This document shows positions 32,275 through 43,564 of a DNA stretch of 57,613 bases, in pieces (position 1 is the stretch's first letter; each line of letters begins with the position of its first letter). Below the pieces are notes generated by a model. That model was not told the origin of the DNA. It did not search any database and worked only from the letters and a program-made list of their open reading frames with translations. This stretch comes from Streptomyces lichenis (GTDB lineage: Bacteria > Actinomycetota > Actinomycetes > Streptomycetales > Streptomycetaceae): assembly GCF_023218175.1 (NCBI RefSeq), contig NZ_JALPTH010000037.1, forward strand, positions 1-57,613. The letters are read 5' to 3'. Both the position numbers and the translations under genes were made by a program.

Positions 32275-32302
32275 AGTCTATTGAAGGGTCTTCGGTTGTC
32301 TA
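32275..32302 (-). promoter_or_regulatory. Putative ald promoter
   Basis: TAGACA and TAGACT with 16 nt between, one and two mismatches from TTGACA/TATAAT. It lies about 95 nt before the ald GTG, leaving room for an untranslated leader. Confidence 0.5.
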
Positions 32303-32315
32303 GCCTTGCGAATGC

Positions 32316-34415
32316 CTAATCTTTCGCCGAGGCACTGCGGATTTCGTAGGCGGAGGAGGGGGTTCCTCCCTGACGATCCTCCGTTTCCAGCAGACGATCA
32401 GCCGCCGCGCGGTGCAACCGGGCCGCCGCCGGGTCGCCGAGCCGGTCCAGGGTGTCGGCCAGCCGCAGCTGGAGCGCGGCCAGCAGCCGCACGTCCTTGG
32501 CGGTGCGGGCGCACTCCACCGCCTCCTCGCAGGTGCGCAGCGACTCCTCGGGGCGCCCCGCGTACTCCTGGACCCGGGCCGCCTCGCTCAACGCCCGCGC
32601 GTGGCCGGAGACATCGCCCAGGCGCCGGTACCCGGCCGCGGCGGCCCGCCAGTTCCGCAGCGCCTCCCCGTAGCGGCCCTCGTAGGTGTACACGGCGCCC
32701 AGCCGCCCGTACAGCCTCGCCTGGTCCGCCCGCTCGTCGCGGGCCAGCCGCTGGGCCAGCGCCCTGCCGTACCAGTCGGCGGCCCGCGGCCAGTCCCCCA
32801 GCTCCTGGTGGGCGCCGCCTACGGATTCCATCGCCCGGCCGACCGCGTACGGGTCGTTCGCCTGCCGTCCGGCGTCCAGCGCGGCCCGGTAGCGGGCCAG
32901 CGCCTCCCGGGTGCGGCCGGTGCGGGCGTCCAGATCGCCCAGGTTCAGCAGGGCGGCGGCCCGCTCCCGGGGCAGCCCGCGCCGCTCGGCCACGCCCAGC
33001 ACCAGCTGGTGCAGCCCGTACAGCTCGGGGGCGGCGGCCTCGGCCCCGCGGTGCGCGGCGAGCGCCCTGACCAGGGCGGCGACCAGCCGGCGGGCGAGGG
33101 TGTCCAGGTCTCCGTCGGCCACCGCGATCCGGGCGGAGGCCAGCAGCGCGGGCTGCCGGGTGGCGAGCCAGCGCCCGGCGGCCTCGGGCCCGTCGAAGCG
33201 CAGCGCCCGGGGCAGTCCGGCGAGCCGGCGGCGGGCCGGGGAGCCCTCGGGCTCGGTGACCGCGTGGCAGGACTGGAGCAGCCGTACGGTCCGCTCCAGC
33301 ATCCGGGCCTGGGCGAGCTGGGTCTCGGCCGGGCGGTCCCGCTCCAGCTCCTCCCGCAGCAGCGGCAGCAGGCACCCCGGCACCTGGTACTGCCCCTCCT
33401 GCCCGTCTCCCCCGTCCCCTTCGGGCCGCCCCCGGTGCAGGAAGCCCGCCGTGGCGAGCCGCTCCAGAACACTCTCCGCGGCCGACACCGAGCAGCCGGC
33501 CAGCGCGGAGGCGGTGTGGCCGTCGGCCAGCGCGACCGGGGCGAGCGCCAGCAGCCGCAGGGTGCGCGCGGCCGGGCCGGGCAGGGCCTCGTAGGCGAGG
33601 GCGAAGGCGCGGGCCAGCGCCCGGTCGGCGGCGGGCCGCTCGGGGTCGTCGGGCAGCGCGCGCAGCCGCTTGGCCAGGTCGGCGACCGAGGACATGGGGT
33701 GGGCGGCCAGCCAGCCGCCGGCCAGCACCAGGGCGGCGGGCTGGCCGCCGCACAGCTCGGTCAGCGTCTCGGCGGCCTGCGGGTCCACGGTGATCCGCAC
33801 CGACCCGGCGTACCCCTCCAGCAGCCCGATGGCGGACTTGGCGTCCAGCCCGCCCACCGTGCACGGCCGTACGTCCGGGATTCCGGTGAGCGGCCCCTTG
33901 GCCACCGCCACCACCAGGCAGGCGGGGTTGTCCGGGAGCAGCGCGTCCACCTGCTCCGCGTCGGCGGCGTCGTCCAGCAGCAGCAGGGCCCGCCGGTCGC
34001 CGAAGGCGCCGCGCAGCCGCTCGCTCAGCTCCTCGGCGCCGGCCCCCGCGGGCGCGGCGACGCCCACCGCCGTGAGCAGGTCCCGGGCGGTCCGCTCGAC
34101 CGGCACCGGCTCGCCGCCGGGCTCGGTCAGCCGGGCCCGCAGCACCCCGTCCCGGTACCCCCGGGCCAGGTCGGCGACCAGCTCCTCGGCCAGCGCGGTC
34201 CGCCCGCTGCCGGGGCGCCCGGCGATCAGCAGCACCCGGGCCCGCGGCGAGGGCCGCCCCGCCAGGGTGTCCAGCCCCGCCCGGGCGATGTCGGCCCGCA
34301 GCTCCTTCAGCTCCCGCGCCCGCCCGTGGAAGGCGCGGCGCCCGGGCTGCGCACCGGGACGGACGGCTTCGCGCCCCGGCCCGTCCCCGTCGATGTCCAC
34401 CGCCTGATCCGTCAC
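32316..34415 (-). CDS. STAND-type NTPase (NB-ARC-like) with TPR C terminus, altered P-loop
   Basis: 699 aa. N-terminal NB-ARC-like domain: P-loop LLIAGRPGSGRTALAEEL near residues 62-79 with Arg in place of the Walker A Lys; Walker B-like RALLLLDDAADAEQ near 140; and a winged-helix region around LALAPVALADGHTASALAG. From about residue 480 on there are five or so TPR units (AALLNLGDLDARTGRTREAL, GRLGAVYTYEGRYGEALRNW and related). AfsR/SARP-like regulators share this architecture but this protein lacks an N-terminal DNA-binding domain. It could be a scaffold or signalling protein. ATP use is questionable because of the Lys-to-Arg change. Confidence 0.8.
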   Translation of the reverse strand: MTDQAVDIDGDGPGREAVRPGAQPGRRAFHGRARELKELRADIARAGLDTLAGRPSPRARVLLIAGRPGSGRTALAEELVADLARGYRDGVLRARLTEPGGEPVPVERTARDLLTAVGVAAPAGAGAEELSERLRGAFGDRRALLLLDDAADAEQVDALLPDNPACLVVAVAKGPLTGIPDVRPCTVGGLDAKSAIGLLEGYAGSVRITVDPQAAETLTELCGGQPAALVLAGGWLAAHPMSSVADLAKRLRALPDDPERPAADRALARAFALAYEALPGPAARTLRLLALAPVALADGHTASALAGCSVSAAESVLERLATAGFLHRGRPEGDGGDGQEGQYQVPGCLLPLLREELERDRPAETQLAQARMLERTVRLLQSCHAVTEPEGSPARRRLAGLPRALRFDGPEAAGRWLATRQPALLASARIAVADGDLDTLARRLVAALVRALAAHRGAEAAAPELYGLHQLVLGVAERRGLPRERAAALLNLGDLDARTGRTREALARYRAALDAGRQANDPYAVGRAMESVGGAHQELGDWPRAADWYGRALAQRLARDERADQARLYGRLGAVYTYEGRYGEALRNWRAAAAGYRRLGDVSGHARALSEAARVQEYAGRPEESLRTCEEAVECARTAKDVRLLAALQLRLADTLDRLGDPAAARLHRAAADRLLETEDRQGGTPSSAYEIRSASAKD

Positions 34416-34618
34416 GGGCCACGCTCCCGTCCGCTGCGCACACGCCGATCCCGCCGGCGGTTCCGCGGGCGGGTGATCTCCCGCACCGAGCGTAGTTCAG
34501 TGACAAGGGCCACTCCGGCCGAGCGGGGCCCCTACATCGCCCAATCGGATCAGCCGATCGTCATACCGGTCACCCGAGAGGAGCAGCGCCCGGCCGGAAG
34601 GGGGGTGCCCCCATCCCC

Positions 34619-35251
34619 CTACTTGTCGAAGGGGCGGGCCGGCCAGGGGGCGTCGCCCGGGCGCAGGGCGTCCAGGCCGCCGGCGGCGGCGCGCGCGGCG
34701 AGGACCGAGAGCACGCCGACCACCAGGCAGTTGTTGTGCAGGTCGCCGGCGAGGACCCGGCGGGCCAGCTCGTCCAGCGGGACCCGGGCCAGCTCCATGT
34801 CGGCCTCCTCCTCCGCGGCGGCGAACCTCTCGCCCTCCACGTCGGACAGCCCCCGGGCGAGGAAGATCCGCACGGCCTCGTCGCAGCCGCCCGGCGTGGT
34901 GTAGACGTCGGTGAGCACCCGCCAGTCGTCGGCCTTGATGTGCGCCTCCTCGTACAGCTCGCGCACCGCCGCGTTCAGCGGGTTCTCGCCGGGCACGTCC
35001 AGCAGCCCGGCCGGGATCTCCCACAGCTTGTGGCGCACCGGGTGGCGGTACTGGCGCAGCACCACCACCTGGTCGTCCTCACCGAGGGCGAGGACGGCGA
35101 CCGAACCGGGGTGGACCTGGTAGTCCCGGGTGTGCACCGAGCCGTCCGGCATCACCACGTCCTCGGTGCGGACACTGGTCTTCGCTCCCCGGAACGGCGT
35201 GGAGGTCGCGGTGACCCGCCACTCCTCGGGAGTGTCCTTGATCGCGGTCAT
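34619..35251 (-). CDS. NUDIX hydrolase, ADP-ribose pyrophosphatase type
   Basis: 210 aa. The NUDIX box is PAGLLDVPGENPLNAAVREL then YEEAHI, with the extra residue between Gly and Glu typical of ADP-ribose pyrophosphatases; the last Gly is His. RQYRHPVRHKLWEIPAG upstream and TPGGCDEAVRIFLARGL downstream are also typical of that group. Likely splits ADP-ribose to AMP and ribose 5-phosphate. AGGAGGG 8 nt before the ATG fixes the start at 35251. It follows pyrG, separated by a terminator, in the order common to actinomycetes. Confidence 0.92.
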   Translation of the reverse strand: MTAIKDTPEEWRVTATSTPFRGAKTSVRTEDVVMPDGSVHTRDYQVHPGSVAVLALGEDDQVVVLRQYRHPVRHKLWEIPAGLLDVPGENPLNAAVRELYEEAHIKADDWRVLTDVYTTPGGCDEAVRIFLARGLSDVEGERFAAAEEEADMELARVPLDELARRVLAGDLHNNCLVVGVLSVLAARAAAGGLDALRPGDAPWPARPFDK

Positions 35252-35280
35252 GGCTGACGCCCTCCTGGATGAACGGAAAA

Positions 35281-35332
35281 ACGGTGGACCGGGGCGCGGT
35301 CCCGTGACGGGCCGCGTGCCCCGGTCCACCGT
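35281..35332 (-). terminator. Terminator of pyrG
   Basis: 15-bp outer stem (ACGGTGGACCGGGGC with GCCCCGGTCCACCGT) enclosing an inner hairpin (GCGG-x-CCCGT with ACGGG-x-CCGC), between pyrG stop and the NUDIX gene. Confidence 0.85.
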
Positions 35333-35367
35333 AACGCCAGTGGATCAACCTCCGGCCGGCGTGCCGC

Positions 35368-37017
<1,650 letters not shown>

Positions 37018-37522
37018 GGCCAAGAGGGGGCTCCCGTGGTCGCGGTGGGTCAGGTGCGTACCGGCGTCCGTCCGGCCCAGGAGTTCCGGGGGGTGGTGCC
37101 GTCGCTGCGGTTCGGGGGCCGCCGGGTGAGGTGCGGCGCCAACCGGTCCACGGGCTACCAGGGTATCAGCGCCCGGACGCCCCCGCTCCGGCCGCCGCGT
37201 CCAGGACGGCCGTCGACCACGGCTCCGCGGCCCTCCCGTCCCCCTCCCGAACACACCCGGCACACAGGCGGACACACCCGGCTGATGGGTTTCGCACAAG
37301 GTGTCGGAGGTCACTCGTCCGGCCGGACAGCGGATTCGGGACGATCACACAGAGGGCCGGGGCATCGTCGTATCCTGCTCGGACATCCGCCGCGAGCGAC
37401 GACCCCCACCGGCACCATCCGCACACCCCGAAGCGGACTGCCACCACGCTCGTCGGCGACCTTGACCCCAACCCTGAAAGCGCCCCGCGGGGCGAACGTT
37501 GCCGTTCGACTGGAGATTGCAC
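37018..37522. other. Divergent intergenic region, pyrG / GH15 gene
   Basis: 505 bp without a credible gene. It must hold both promoters. GGAG 7 nt before the GTG of the GH15 gene is clear; I see no strong -35/-10 pair or long palindrome. A TATCCT at 37371-37376 is a weak -10 candidate. Confidence 0.5.
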
Positions 37523-39328
37523 GTGGCCGGGCGCATCGAGGACTACGCACTCATCGGAGACATGCAGACCGCCGCCCTGGTCTGCCGGAACGGCACGGTC
37601 GACTGGCTGTGCCTGCCCCGCTTCGATTCGCACGCCGTCTTCGCAGGCCTCCTCGGGACCGAGGAGCACGGATTCTGGCGGATCGGCCCGGCGCACGCCG
37701 AGGGCGCCGAACCGCCGACCGCCGACCGCCGCCGCTATGCCGGCGACTCGCTGATCCTGGAGTCCGAATGGGACCAGCCGGGACGCGGCACCGTACGGGT
37801 CACCGACTTCATGCCGCCCCGTGACGGCGCCCCGCAGCTGGTGCGGATCGTGGAGGGCGTCAAGGGCCGGGTGAAGATGCGCTCCACGCTGCGGATGCGC
37901 TTCTCCTACGGCCGGATCGTGCCCTGGGTGCACAAGGTGGACGGCCGTACGGTCGCCGTCGCCGGACCCGACTCGGTCTGGCTGGACACCGAGGCCGAGA
38001 CGCACGGCAAGGACCTCACCACCTACTCGGACTTCACCGTCTCGGCGGGCGAGCGGATCGCGTTCACCATCAGCTGGCAGCCCTCCCACCACAACCAGCC
38101 GCACCTGCCGGACCCGGAGGGCGCCCTGGAGGCGACCGCCGAGTTCTGGCGCGACTGGGTGGAGCAGTGCACCTACCGCGGCCCCTACCGGGAGGCGGTG
38201 ATCCGCTCCCTGATCACCCTGAAGGCGCTGACCTACGCGCCCACCGGCGGGATCGTCGCCGCGCCGACCACCTCCCTGCCGGAGGAGATCGGCGGGGTAC
38301 GGAACTGGGACTACCGCTACACCTGGCTGCGCGACGCCGCCATCACGCTCTCCTCCCTCCTGCGCACCGGCTACCGCGAGGAGGCCCGCGCCTGGCGCGA
38401 GTGGCTGCTGCGCGCGGTGGCCGGCGACCCGGAGAACCTCCAGATCATGTACGGCATCGCCGGCGAGCGGGAGCTCGGCGAGGCGGAGCTGGACTGGCTG
38501 CCGGGCTACGAGGGCTCCACCCCGGTACGGGTCGGCAACGGCGCCGCGGCCCAGCTCCAGCTGGACGTCTACGGCGAGGTCACCGAGGCCCTGCACCTGG
38601 CCCATATGACCGGGCTGGCCCGCAACGACTACGCCTCGGTGCTCCAGCTGAAGCTCATCCGGTACCTGGAGGACCACTGGATGGAGCCGGACGAGGGCAT
38701 CTGGGAGGTGCGCGGCCCGCGCCGGCACTTCACCCACTCCAAGGTGATGGCCTGGGTGGCGGTGGACCGCACCATCAAGCTGATCGAGTCCGGTGACGCG
38801 GACGGCCCGCTGGAGCGCTGGCGCGAGCTGCGCGACGACATCCACCGGGACGTCTGCGAGAAGGGCTACGACCCGGAGCGCAACACCTTCACCCAGTCCT
38901 ACGGCTCCCGGGAGCTGGACGCCTCGCTGCTGCTGATCCCGCAGATGGGCTTCCTGCCGCCGGACGACAAGCGGGTCATCGGCACCATCGAGGCGATCCA
39001 GCGGGAGCTGTCCACCGAGGACGGCTTCATCCTGCGCTACCCCACCGAGGGCGAGGACGCGGGCGTGGACGGCCTGGAGGGCGACGAGGGCGCGTTCCTG
39101 GCCTGCTCGTTCTGGCTGGCGGACGACCTGGCGATGATCGGCCGGGTCGACGAGGCCCGCAAGCTCTTCGAGAAGCTGCTCGGGCTCCGCAACGACCTGG
39201 GCCTGCTGGCCGAGGAGTGGGACAGCAGGCACCAGCGCCAGGTCGGCAATTTCCCGCAGGCCTTCAGCCATGTCCCGCTGATCGACACCGCCCTGCGGCT
39301 CACCGCCTCGGGCGCCTACGGCGGCTGA
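37523..39328 (+). CDS. Glycoside hydrolase family 15 (trehalase- or glucoamylase-like)
   Basis: 601 aa, no signal peptide, so cytoplasmic. IEDYALIGDMQTAALVCRNGTVDWLCLPRFDS is the N-terminal signature (beta-sandwich domain); the (alpha/alpha)6 barrel starts about residue 220. General acid region EPDEGIWEVRG near 388 and second Glu in LGLLAEEWD near 560 are the catalytic pair of GH15. WDYRYTWLRDAAITL near 255 is the conserved substrate cleft. Mycobacterial relatives of this kind are trehalases, so trehalose may be the substrate; glucoamylase is the other option. GTG start with GGAG 7 nt upstream. Confidence 0.9.
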   Translation: MAGRIEDYALIGDMQTAALVCRNGTVDWLCLPRFDSHAVFAGLLGTEEHGFWRIGPAHAEGAEPPTADRRRYAGDSLILESEWDQPGRGTVRVTDFMPPRDGAPQLVRIVEGVKGRVKMRSTLRMRFSYGRIVPWVHKVDGRTVAVAGPDSVWLDTEAETHGKDLTTYSDFTVSAGERIAFTISWQPSHHNQPHLPDPEGALEATAEFWRDWVEQCTYRGPYREAVIRSLITLKALTYAPTGGIVAAPTTSLPEEIGGVRNWDYRYTWLRDAAITLSSLLRTGYREEARAWREWLLRAVAGDPENLQIMYGIAGERELGEAELDWLPGYEGSTPVRVGNGAAAQLQLDVYGEVTEALHLAHMTGLARNDYASVLQLKLIRYLEDHWMEPDEGIWEVRGPRRHFTHSKVMAWVAVDRTIKLIESGDADGPLERWRELRDDIHRDVCEKGYDPERNTFTQSYGSRELDASLLLIPQMGFLPPDDKRVIGTIEAIQRELSTEDGFILRYPTEGEDAGVDGLEGDEGAFLACSFWLADDLAMIGRVDEARKLFEKLLGLRNDLGLLAEEWDSRHQRQVGNFPQAFSHVPLIDTALRLTASGAYGG

Positions 39329-39362
39329 CCGCCCGTACCGCCCCCAGGGGCGTGCCGCCCGC

Positions 39363-39398
39363 AGAGGGCCCCGGCCGCCAACCGCGCCGGGGCCCTCT
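39363..39398 (+). terminator. Terminator of the GH15 gene
   Basis: 13-bp perfect stem (AGAGGGCCCCGGC with GCCGGGGCCCTCT) and 10-nt loop, 35 nt after the stop. Confidence 0.85.
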
Positions 39399-39554
39399 CC
39401 CGTACCGGACCCCGCCTCGCCCCCGTACCCGGGCGACCGGCCCTCTCCTGCCCGAGGCGTTCGGCGTACCCCACCGGACCGGGCCCGACGGGTCGGCGGA
39501 AGAGCGGCCCGGCACCGGACACGGCGGCCATACCCCCCACCCGCCCGGGCCGGG

Positions 39555-39560
39555 TAGCGT
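39555..39560 (+). promoter_or_regulatory. Likely -10 box of the PucR-type gene, leaderless
   Basis: TAGCGT 8 nt before the ATG; no ribosome site. Confidence 0.42.
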
Positions 39561-39568
39561 CCGACCGT

Positions 39569-41212
39569 ATGAGCACCATGGACGGACAGGGCGGCGGCAT
39601 CACGGTACGGCGGGCGCTGGAGCTGCCGGGGCTGCGCGGTGGGCTGCCCGAGGTGGTCGCCGGGGCGGACCGGCTGCACCGCACGGTGCGCTGGGTGCAC
39701 GCCGGCGAGGTGCCCAACATCGCCTCGCTGCTCAAGGGCGGCGAGCTGCTGCTGACCACCGGGCTCGGGCTGGGCACCCGGCCGGCCGAGCAGCGGGCGT
39801 TCGTCCGCCGGCTGGCGGACCGGGGGATCGCCGCGCTGGTGGTGGAGCTGGGGCCGCGCTTCTCCCGGCTGCCCTCGGTGATCGTGGAGACCGCGCGGGC
39901 GGCCGGGCTGCCGCTGGTGCAGCTGCACCGGGAGGTGGCCTTCGTCTCGGTCACCGAGGAGGTGCACACCGAGATCGTCAACGGCCACTACGCGATGCTG
40001 CGGCAGGCCGAGGACGTGCACCGCCGGTGCACCGAGGCGCTGCTCGGCGGCGGCGGGGTGCCGCAGGTGCTGCGCATCCTGGCCGACTTCGCCGCCAACC
40101 CGGTCTTCCTGGAGACCGTGGACGGCGGACTGCTGTACGCGGCCGGCACGGGCACCGGGACGTCGGCCGCCGACCCGCTCCAGGTCTGGGAGGGGCTGCG
40201 CGGTCAGCGGGCGGCCCGGGAGGCGGGGCCGCCGGCCGGGGCGGTGCTGGTGGACGTGCCGGGCGGCGGCGGTCCCGGGACCGGGGCGGTACGGGCCCGG
40301 CTGGTGCTGCTCGCGGTGTCGGGGGCGCTGTCCCCGGTGCACCGGATGGCGGCGGAGCGGACGGCCGGGATCCTGGCCGTGGTGCTGATGCAGGCGCGCC
40401 AGGAGGAGGAGCTCGCGGCCCGGGGCCGGGGCGACTTCCTGACCGATCTCGCCGAGGGCCGCGTCCCGGCCGAGGAGGCCCCGGCCCAGGCCCGGGTCCT
40501 GGGCTTCAAGCCCGGCGACGGCCCCCTCCTGCCGGTGGTGATGCGCTTGGTGGCCGAGGGCGCCCCGGCCGGCAACTGGTCAGTGCTGGCCCGCACGGTG
40601 CCGGAGGAGCTGGGCACCCTGGGGGTTCCGGTGCTGCTGGGCGTACGGCCGGTGGAGGGGCGGGTCCTGCTGCTGCTGGGGCTGCGCGCGGACACCGAAC
40701 GGGCCGCGGTGGCCGACCGGGTGGCGGCGGCGCTGCGCGCGGGCGCGGCCCGGGCCGGGCTGGAGCGCCTGGGCGCGCCCGCCCCGGTGGTCGTGGTGGG
40801 CGCGGGCGGCGGCTGGGCGGCGGCCTCGGCGGGGCTGCGGCACGCCGCGGAGACCTCGGCGGCGGCCCAGGGGCTCCCGGAGCGGCCGTGGTTCGACGCC
40901 CGGCGGCTCGACATCGACCTGCTGCTGTGGCGGCTGCGCGACCACCCCGACCTGGCGGCCTTCGTGGACCGGGCGATCGGCCCGCTGCGCGACCACGACC
41001 GCACCTCCCGCCCGCCGCTGCTCCCCACCCTGGAGACCTATCTCGCGCACGCCGGCCGCAAGGCGGAGACCGCCCGCGAGCTGCACCTCAACCGCCAGAC
41101 CCTCTACAACCGGCTGGCCCGGATCGGCGAACTGCTCGGCACCGACCTGGACGACCCGCAGACCGTCCTCGGCCTCTCCCTGGCCCTGCACGCCCGCCGC
41201 CACACCCCGTAG
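39569..41212 (+). CDS. PucR-family transcriptional regulator
   Basis: 547 aa. N-terminal PucR sensor domain (about 10-130): TVRRALELPGLRGGLPEVVAG, then VRWVHAGEVPNIASLLKGGELLLTTGLGLG. The middle is a GGDEF-like non-catalytic region. The C-terminal helix-turn-helix (about 490-545) reads TLETYLAHAGRKAETARELHLNRQTLYNRLARIGELL. PucR proteins usually activate purine/allantoin or amino acid catabolism genes nearby. The only downstream neighbour on the strand is the hydrolase, 80 nt away, so the target is open. Confidence 0.93.
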   Translation: MSTMDGQGGGITVRRALELPGLRGGLPEVVAGADRLHRTVRWVHAGEVPNIASLLKGGELLLTTGLGLGTRPAEQRAFVRRLADRGIAALVVELGPRFSRLPSVIVETARAAGLPLVQLHREVAFVSVTEEVHTEIVNGHYAMLRQAEDVHRRCTEALLGGGGVPQVLRILADFAANPVFLETVDGGLLYAAGTGTGTSAADPLQVWEGLRGQRAAREAGPPAGAVLVDVPGGGGPGTGAVRARLVLLAVSGALSPVHRMAAERTAGILAVVLMQARQEEELAARGRGDFLTDLAEGRVPAEEAPAQARVLGFKPGDGPLLPVVMRLVAEGAPAGNWSVLARTVPEELGTLGVPVLLGVRPVEGRVLLLLGLRADTERAAVADRVAAALRAGAARAGLERLGAPAPVVVVGAGGGWAAASAGLRHAAETSAAAQGLPERPWFDARRLDIDLLLWRLRDHPDLAAFVDRAIGPLRDHDRTSRPPLLPTLETYLAHAGRKAETARELHLNRQTLYNRLARIGELLGTDLDDPQTVLGLSLALHARRHTP

Positions 41213-41292
41213 CGGTGTCCACGGCTCCTCAGGGGGCAGAAGGACCCCGCCGGCGGGAAGGCCGGCCATCGAGGCGGGAGGGGGTACGGGCC

Positions 41293-42162
41293 GTGTTCGA
41301 GGGTTTCGAGACCGAGCGGGTCACGGTCGACGGAGCGTCGATCCTGGTACGCCACGGCGGGGAAGGGCCGCCCGTGGTGCTGCTGCACGGCCACCCCCGG
41401 ACCTCCGCGACCTGGCACCGGGTCGCCCCCCTGCTCGTCCGGGACGGCTTCACCGTGGTCTGCCCCGACCTGCGGGGGTACGGCCGGTCCACCGGCCCGG
41501 CGCCCACCCCCGACCACACCGCCCACTCCAAGCGGGCCGTCGCCGGTGACGTGGTCCAGGTGATGCGCGCCCTCGGGCACGACCGGTTCGCCCTCGCCGG
41601 GCACGACCGCGGAGGCGCCGTGGCGCTGCGTCTCGTGCTCGACCACCCCGACGCGGTGGAGCGGGTGGCGCTGCTCGACTGCCTGCCGATCAGCGAGCAC
41701 CTGTCCCGCATCACGGCGACGTTCGCCACCCAGTGGTGGCACTGGTTCTTCTTCGCCCAGCCGGAGATCCCCGAGCGGGTCATCACCGCCGACCCGGACC
41801 GCTGGTACCGCGGCGATCCGCGGACCATGGGCCAGGAGAACCACGACGAGTGGCGCGCGGCCGTGCGGAACCCGGACGTGGTGCGCGCGATGCTGGAGGA
41901 CTACCGGGCCGGCCTCACCGTCGACCGGCGGCACGAGGAGGACGACCGGGCCGCCGGGGTACGGATCCGGTGCCCGGCACTGGCCCTCTGGTCGCTCCGG
42001 GACGACCTGGAGGACCTGTACGGCGACCCGCTGAGGATCTGGCGGCAGTGGGCGCCGGACGTCCGAGGCCACGGCATCGACTCCGGGCACCATATGGCCG
42101 AGGAGGCACCGGAGGCGCTCGCCTCCGCCCTGGCCGCCTTCTTCGCCGAGCGGCCCGCCTGA
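41293..42162 (+). CDS. Alpha/beta hydrolase of the haloacetate dehalogenase type
   Basis: 289 aa. Oxyanion HGHPRTSATW near residue 36; nucleophile Asp in LAGHDRGGAVALRL near 102; acid region VALLDCLP; WHWFFFAQPEIPE near 150 with the His-Trp that grips the halide in fluoroacetate dehalogenase; catalytic His in SGHHMAEEAPEAL near 270. The HDR motif is kept but the second Arg that binds the substrate carboxylate in that enzyme (HDRGxR) is Ala here. Haloacetate may therefore not be the substrate; epoxide or other carbon-halogen substrates are alternatives. GTG start after GGGAGGGGG. Confidence 0.82.
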   Translation: MFEGFETERVTVDGASILVRHGGEGPPVVLLHGHPRTSATWHRVAPLLVRDGFTVVCPDLRGYGRSTGPAPTPDHTAHSKRAVAGDVVQVMRALGHDRFALAGHDRGGAVALRLVLDHPDAVERVALLDCLPISEHLSRITATFATQWWHWFFFAQPEIPERVITADPDRWYRGDPRTMGQENHDEWRAAVRNPDVVRAMLEDYRAGLTVDRRHEEDDRAAGVRIRCPALALWSLRDDLEDLYGDPLRIWRQWAPDVRGHGIDSGHHMAEEAPEALASALAAFFAERPA

Positions 42163-42179
42163 GGCCCTCCGACGGAACG

Positions 42180-43262
42180 TCAGCGCCCCGCGCGCAGCTC
42201 GTCGTACACGCTCAGCACCTGCGCCACCGTGTCGTCCTCGGTCGGCCAGCCGGCGGCCTGGACCCGGCCCGCCGCCGCCAGCTCGGCCCGCCGCTCCGGG
42301 TCGTCCAGCAGCGCCGTGACCGCGGCTGCCAGCGCCGGGGCGTCCCCCGGGGCCACCAGTTCGGCCGCGTCGCCGACGAGTTCGGGCACCCCGCCGGCGG
42401 CCGTGGCGACCAGCGGTACGCCCAGCCGCAGCGCCTCCTGCCCCAGCGGCGGGCGCGCCTCCCAACGGCTCGGCAGGACCGCCACGTCCGCCGCGGCGAG
42501 CAGGGCGGTGACATCGTCGCGCCGCCCGAGCAGCCGGACCGGCAGGCCCTCGGCGTCGATACGGCGCTGGAGCGCGGCACGGCCGGGCCCCTCCCCCGCG
42601 ACCGCGACGAGCGGCGGAGGATCGCGGTCCAGCCAGTGGCGGGACGCGTCCAGCAGGGTTCCGTACCCGTGGTGCGGCTCCAGGGCGCCGACCGCGACGA
42701 CCAGGGCCCGGTCCATGGCGCCCAGTTCGGCCCTGACCTTGCCGGAGTGGAGTTCGGTGCCCTGCCGTGGCGCCGGGATGGTGACCGCGCCGAGCCGGGC
42801 GTCCCGGGCGCCGCGCAGCCGGGCCCGGTCCACGATCACGGAGGAGGTGCCGAACACCACCGCGGCGTCCCGCACCGCCCGGCGCTCCCGCAACCGGAGC
42901 CACTGCCCCCGGGCCCCGCTCTCGGGCGCGAAGGCGTGCCAGGTGACCACCAGCGGGGCCCGGCGCGCGGCACCGAGCACCCGGCCGACGCGCAGGGCGG
43001 CGTGCAGCCCGTGGGCATGCACCACGTCCGCGTCGGCGCAGGCGGCACGCAGGGCGGCGAGGGAGAGCGGATCGCTGCGGCGCGGCACGGCCGTGAAGTC
43101 CGCGCCGGCGCCCAGGAAGTCGAACGCGCGGTCCAGCGCGGCGGGGGCGCACACGGTCACCCGCACACCCCGGGCCACCAGCCCGGCGGCCAGTGATCTG
43201 ACATGAGCGCTGCTGCCCGCGCTTCCACCGCCGAGCACCTGGACCGTACGCAGCTGTGTCAC
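42180..43262 (-). CDS. Glycosyltransferase family 4
   Basis: 360 aa. N-terminal VQVLGGGSAGSSAHVRSLAAGL with the Gly-rich loop; DADVVHAHGLHAALRVGR; linker VVAVGALEPHHGYGTLLDAS; donor-domain region SRWEARPPLGQEALRLGVPLVAT, an E-x7-E variant. Donor and acceptor unknown. It is the next gene after recN on the minus strand but 1.3 kb away, and converges on the hydrolase gene (17 bp between stops). GTG start with a weak upstream region. Confidence 0.88.
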   Translation of the reverse strand: MTQLRTVQVLGGGSAGSSAHVRSLAAGLVARGVRVTVCAPAALDRAFDFLGAGADFTAVPRRSDPLSLAALRAACADADVVHAHGLHAALRVGRVLGAARRAPLVVTWHAFAPESGARGQWLRLRERRAVRDAAVVFGTSSVIVDRARLRGARDARLGAVTIPAPRQGTELHSGKVRAELGAMDRALVVAVGALEPHHGYGTLLDASRHWLDRDPPPLVAVAGEGPGRAALQRRIDAEGLPVRLLGRRDDVTALLAAADVAVLPSRWEARPPLGQEALRLGVPLVATAAGGVPELVGDAAELVAPGDAPALAAAVTALLDDPERRAELAAAGRVQAAGWPTEDDTVAQVLSVYDELRAGR

Positions 43263-43564
43263 CCGCCAAGGATGCCAGCGCGGAGGCCCTCCGCGTCACC
43301 GCCGGAAGCCCCGAACCCATCGAACCGGCCGATCCCCCACCATGCTTCACCCACACGAGTGACTCCCGCCTCCCACAACCGCCCGGCCCCAACCGCGTCC
43401 CGCACCCGCCGCCCGGCACCGGTACGGCCACCAAGGCGACCACCCTTCGACCGAAAAGAACCGGCGCCCCAGCCGCCCCGCCCACCACCACGCCCCCGAG
43501 CCCCACCGCATACCGCCCGGCCACACACCCACCCCGGCGTCCCCACCACCCCGCCCCGGCCTCC

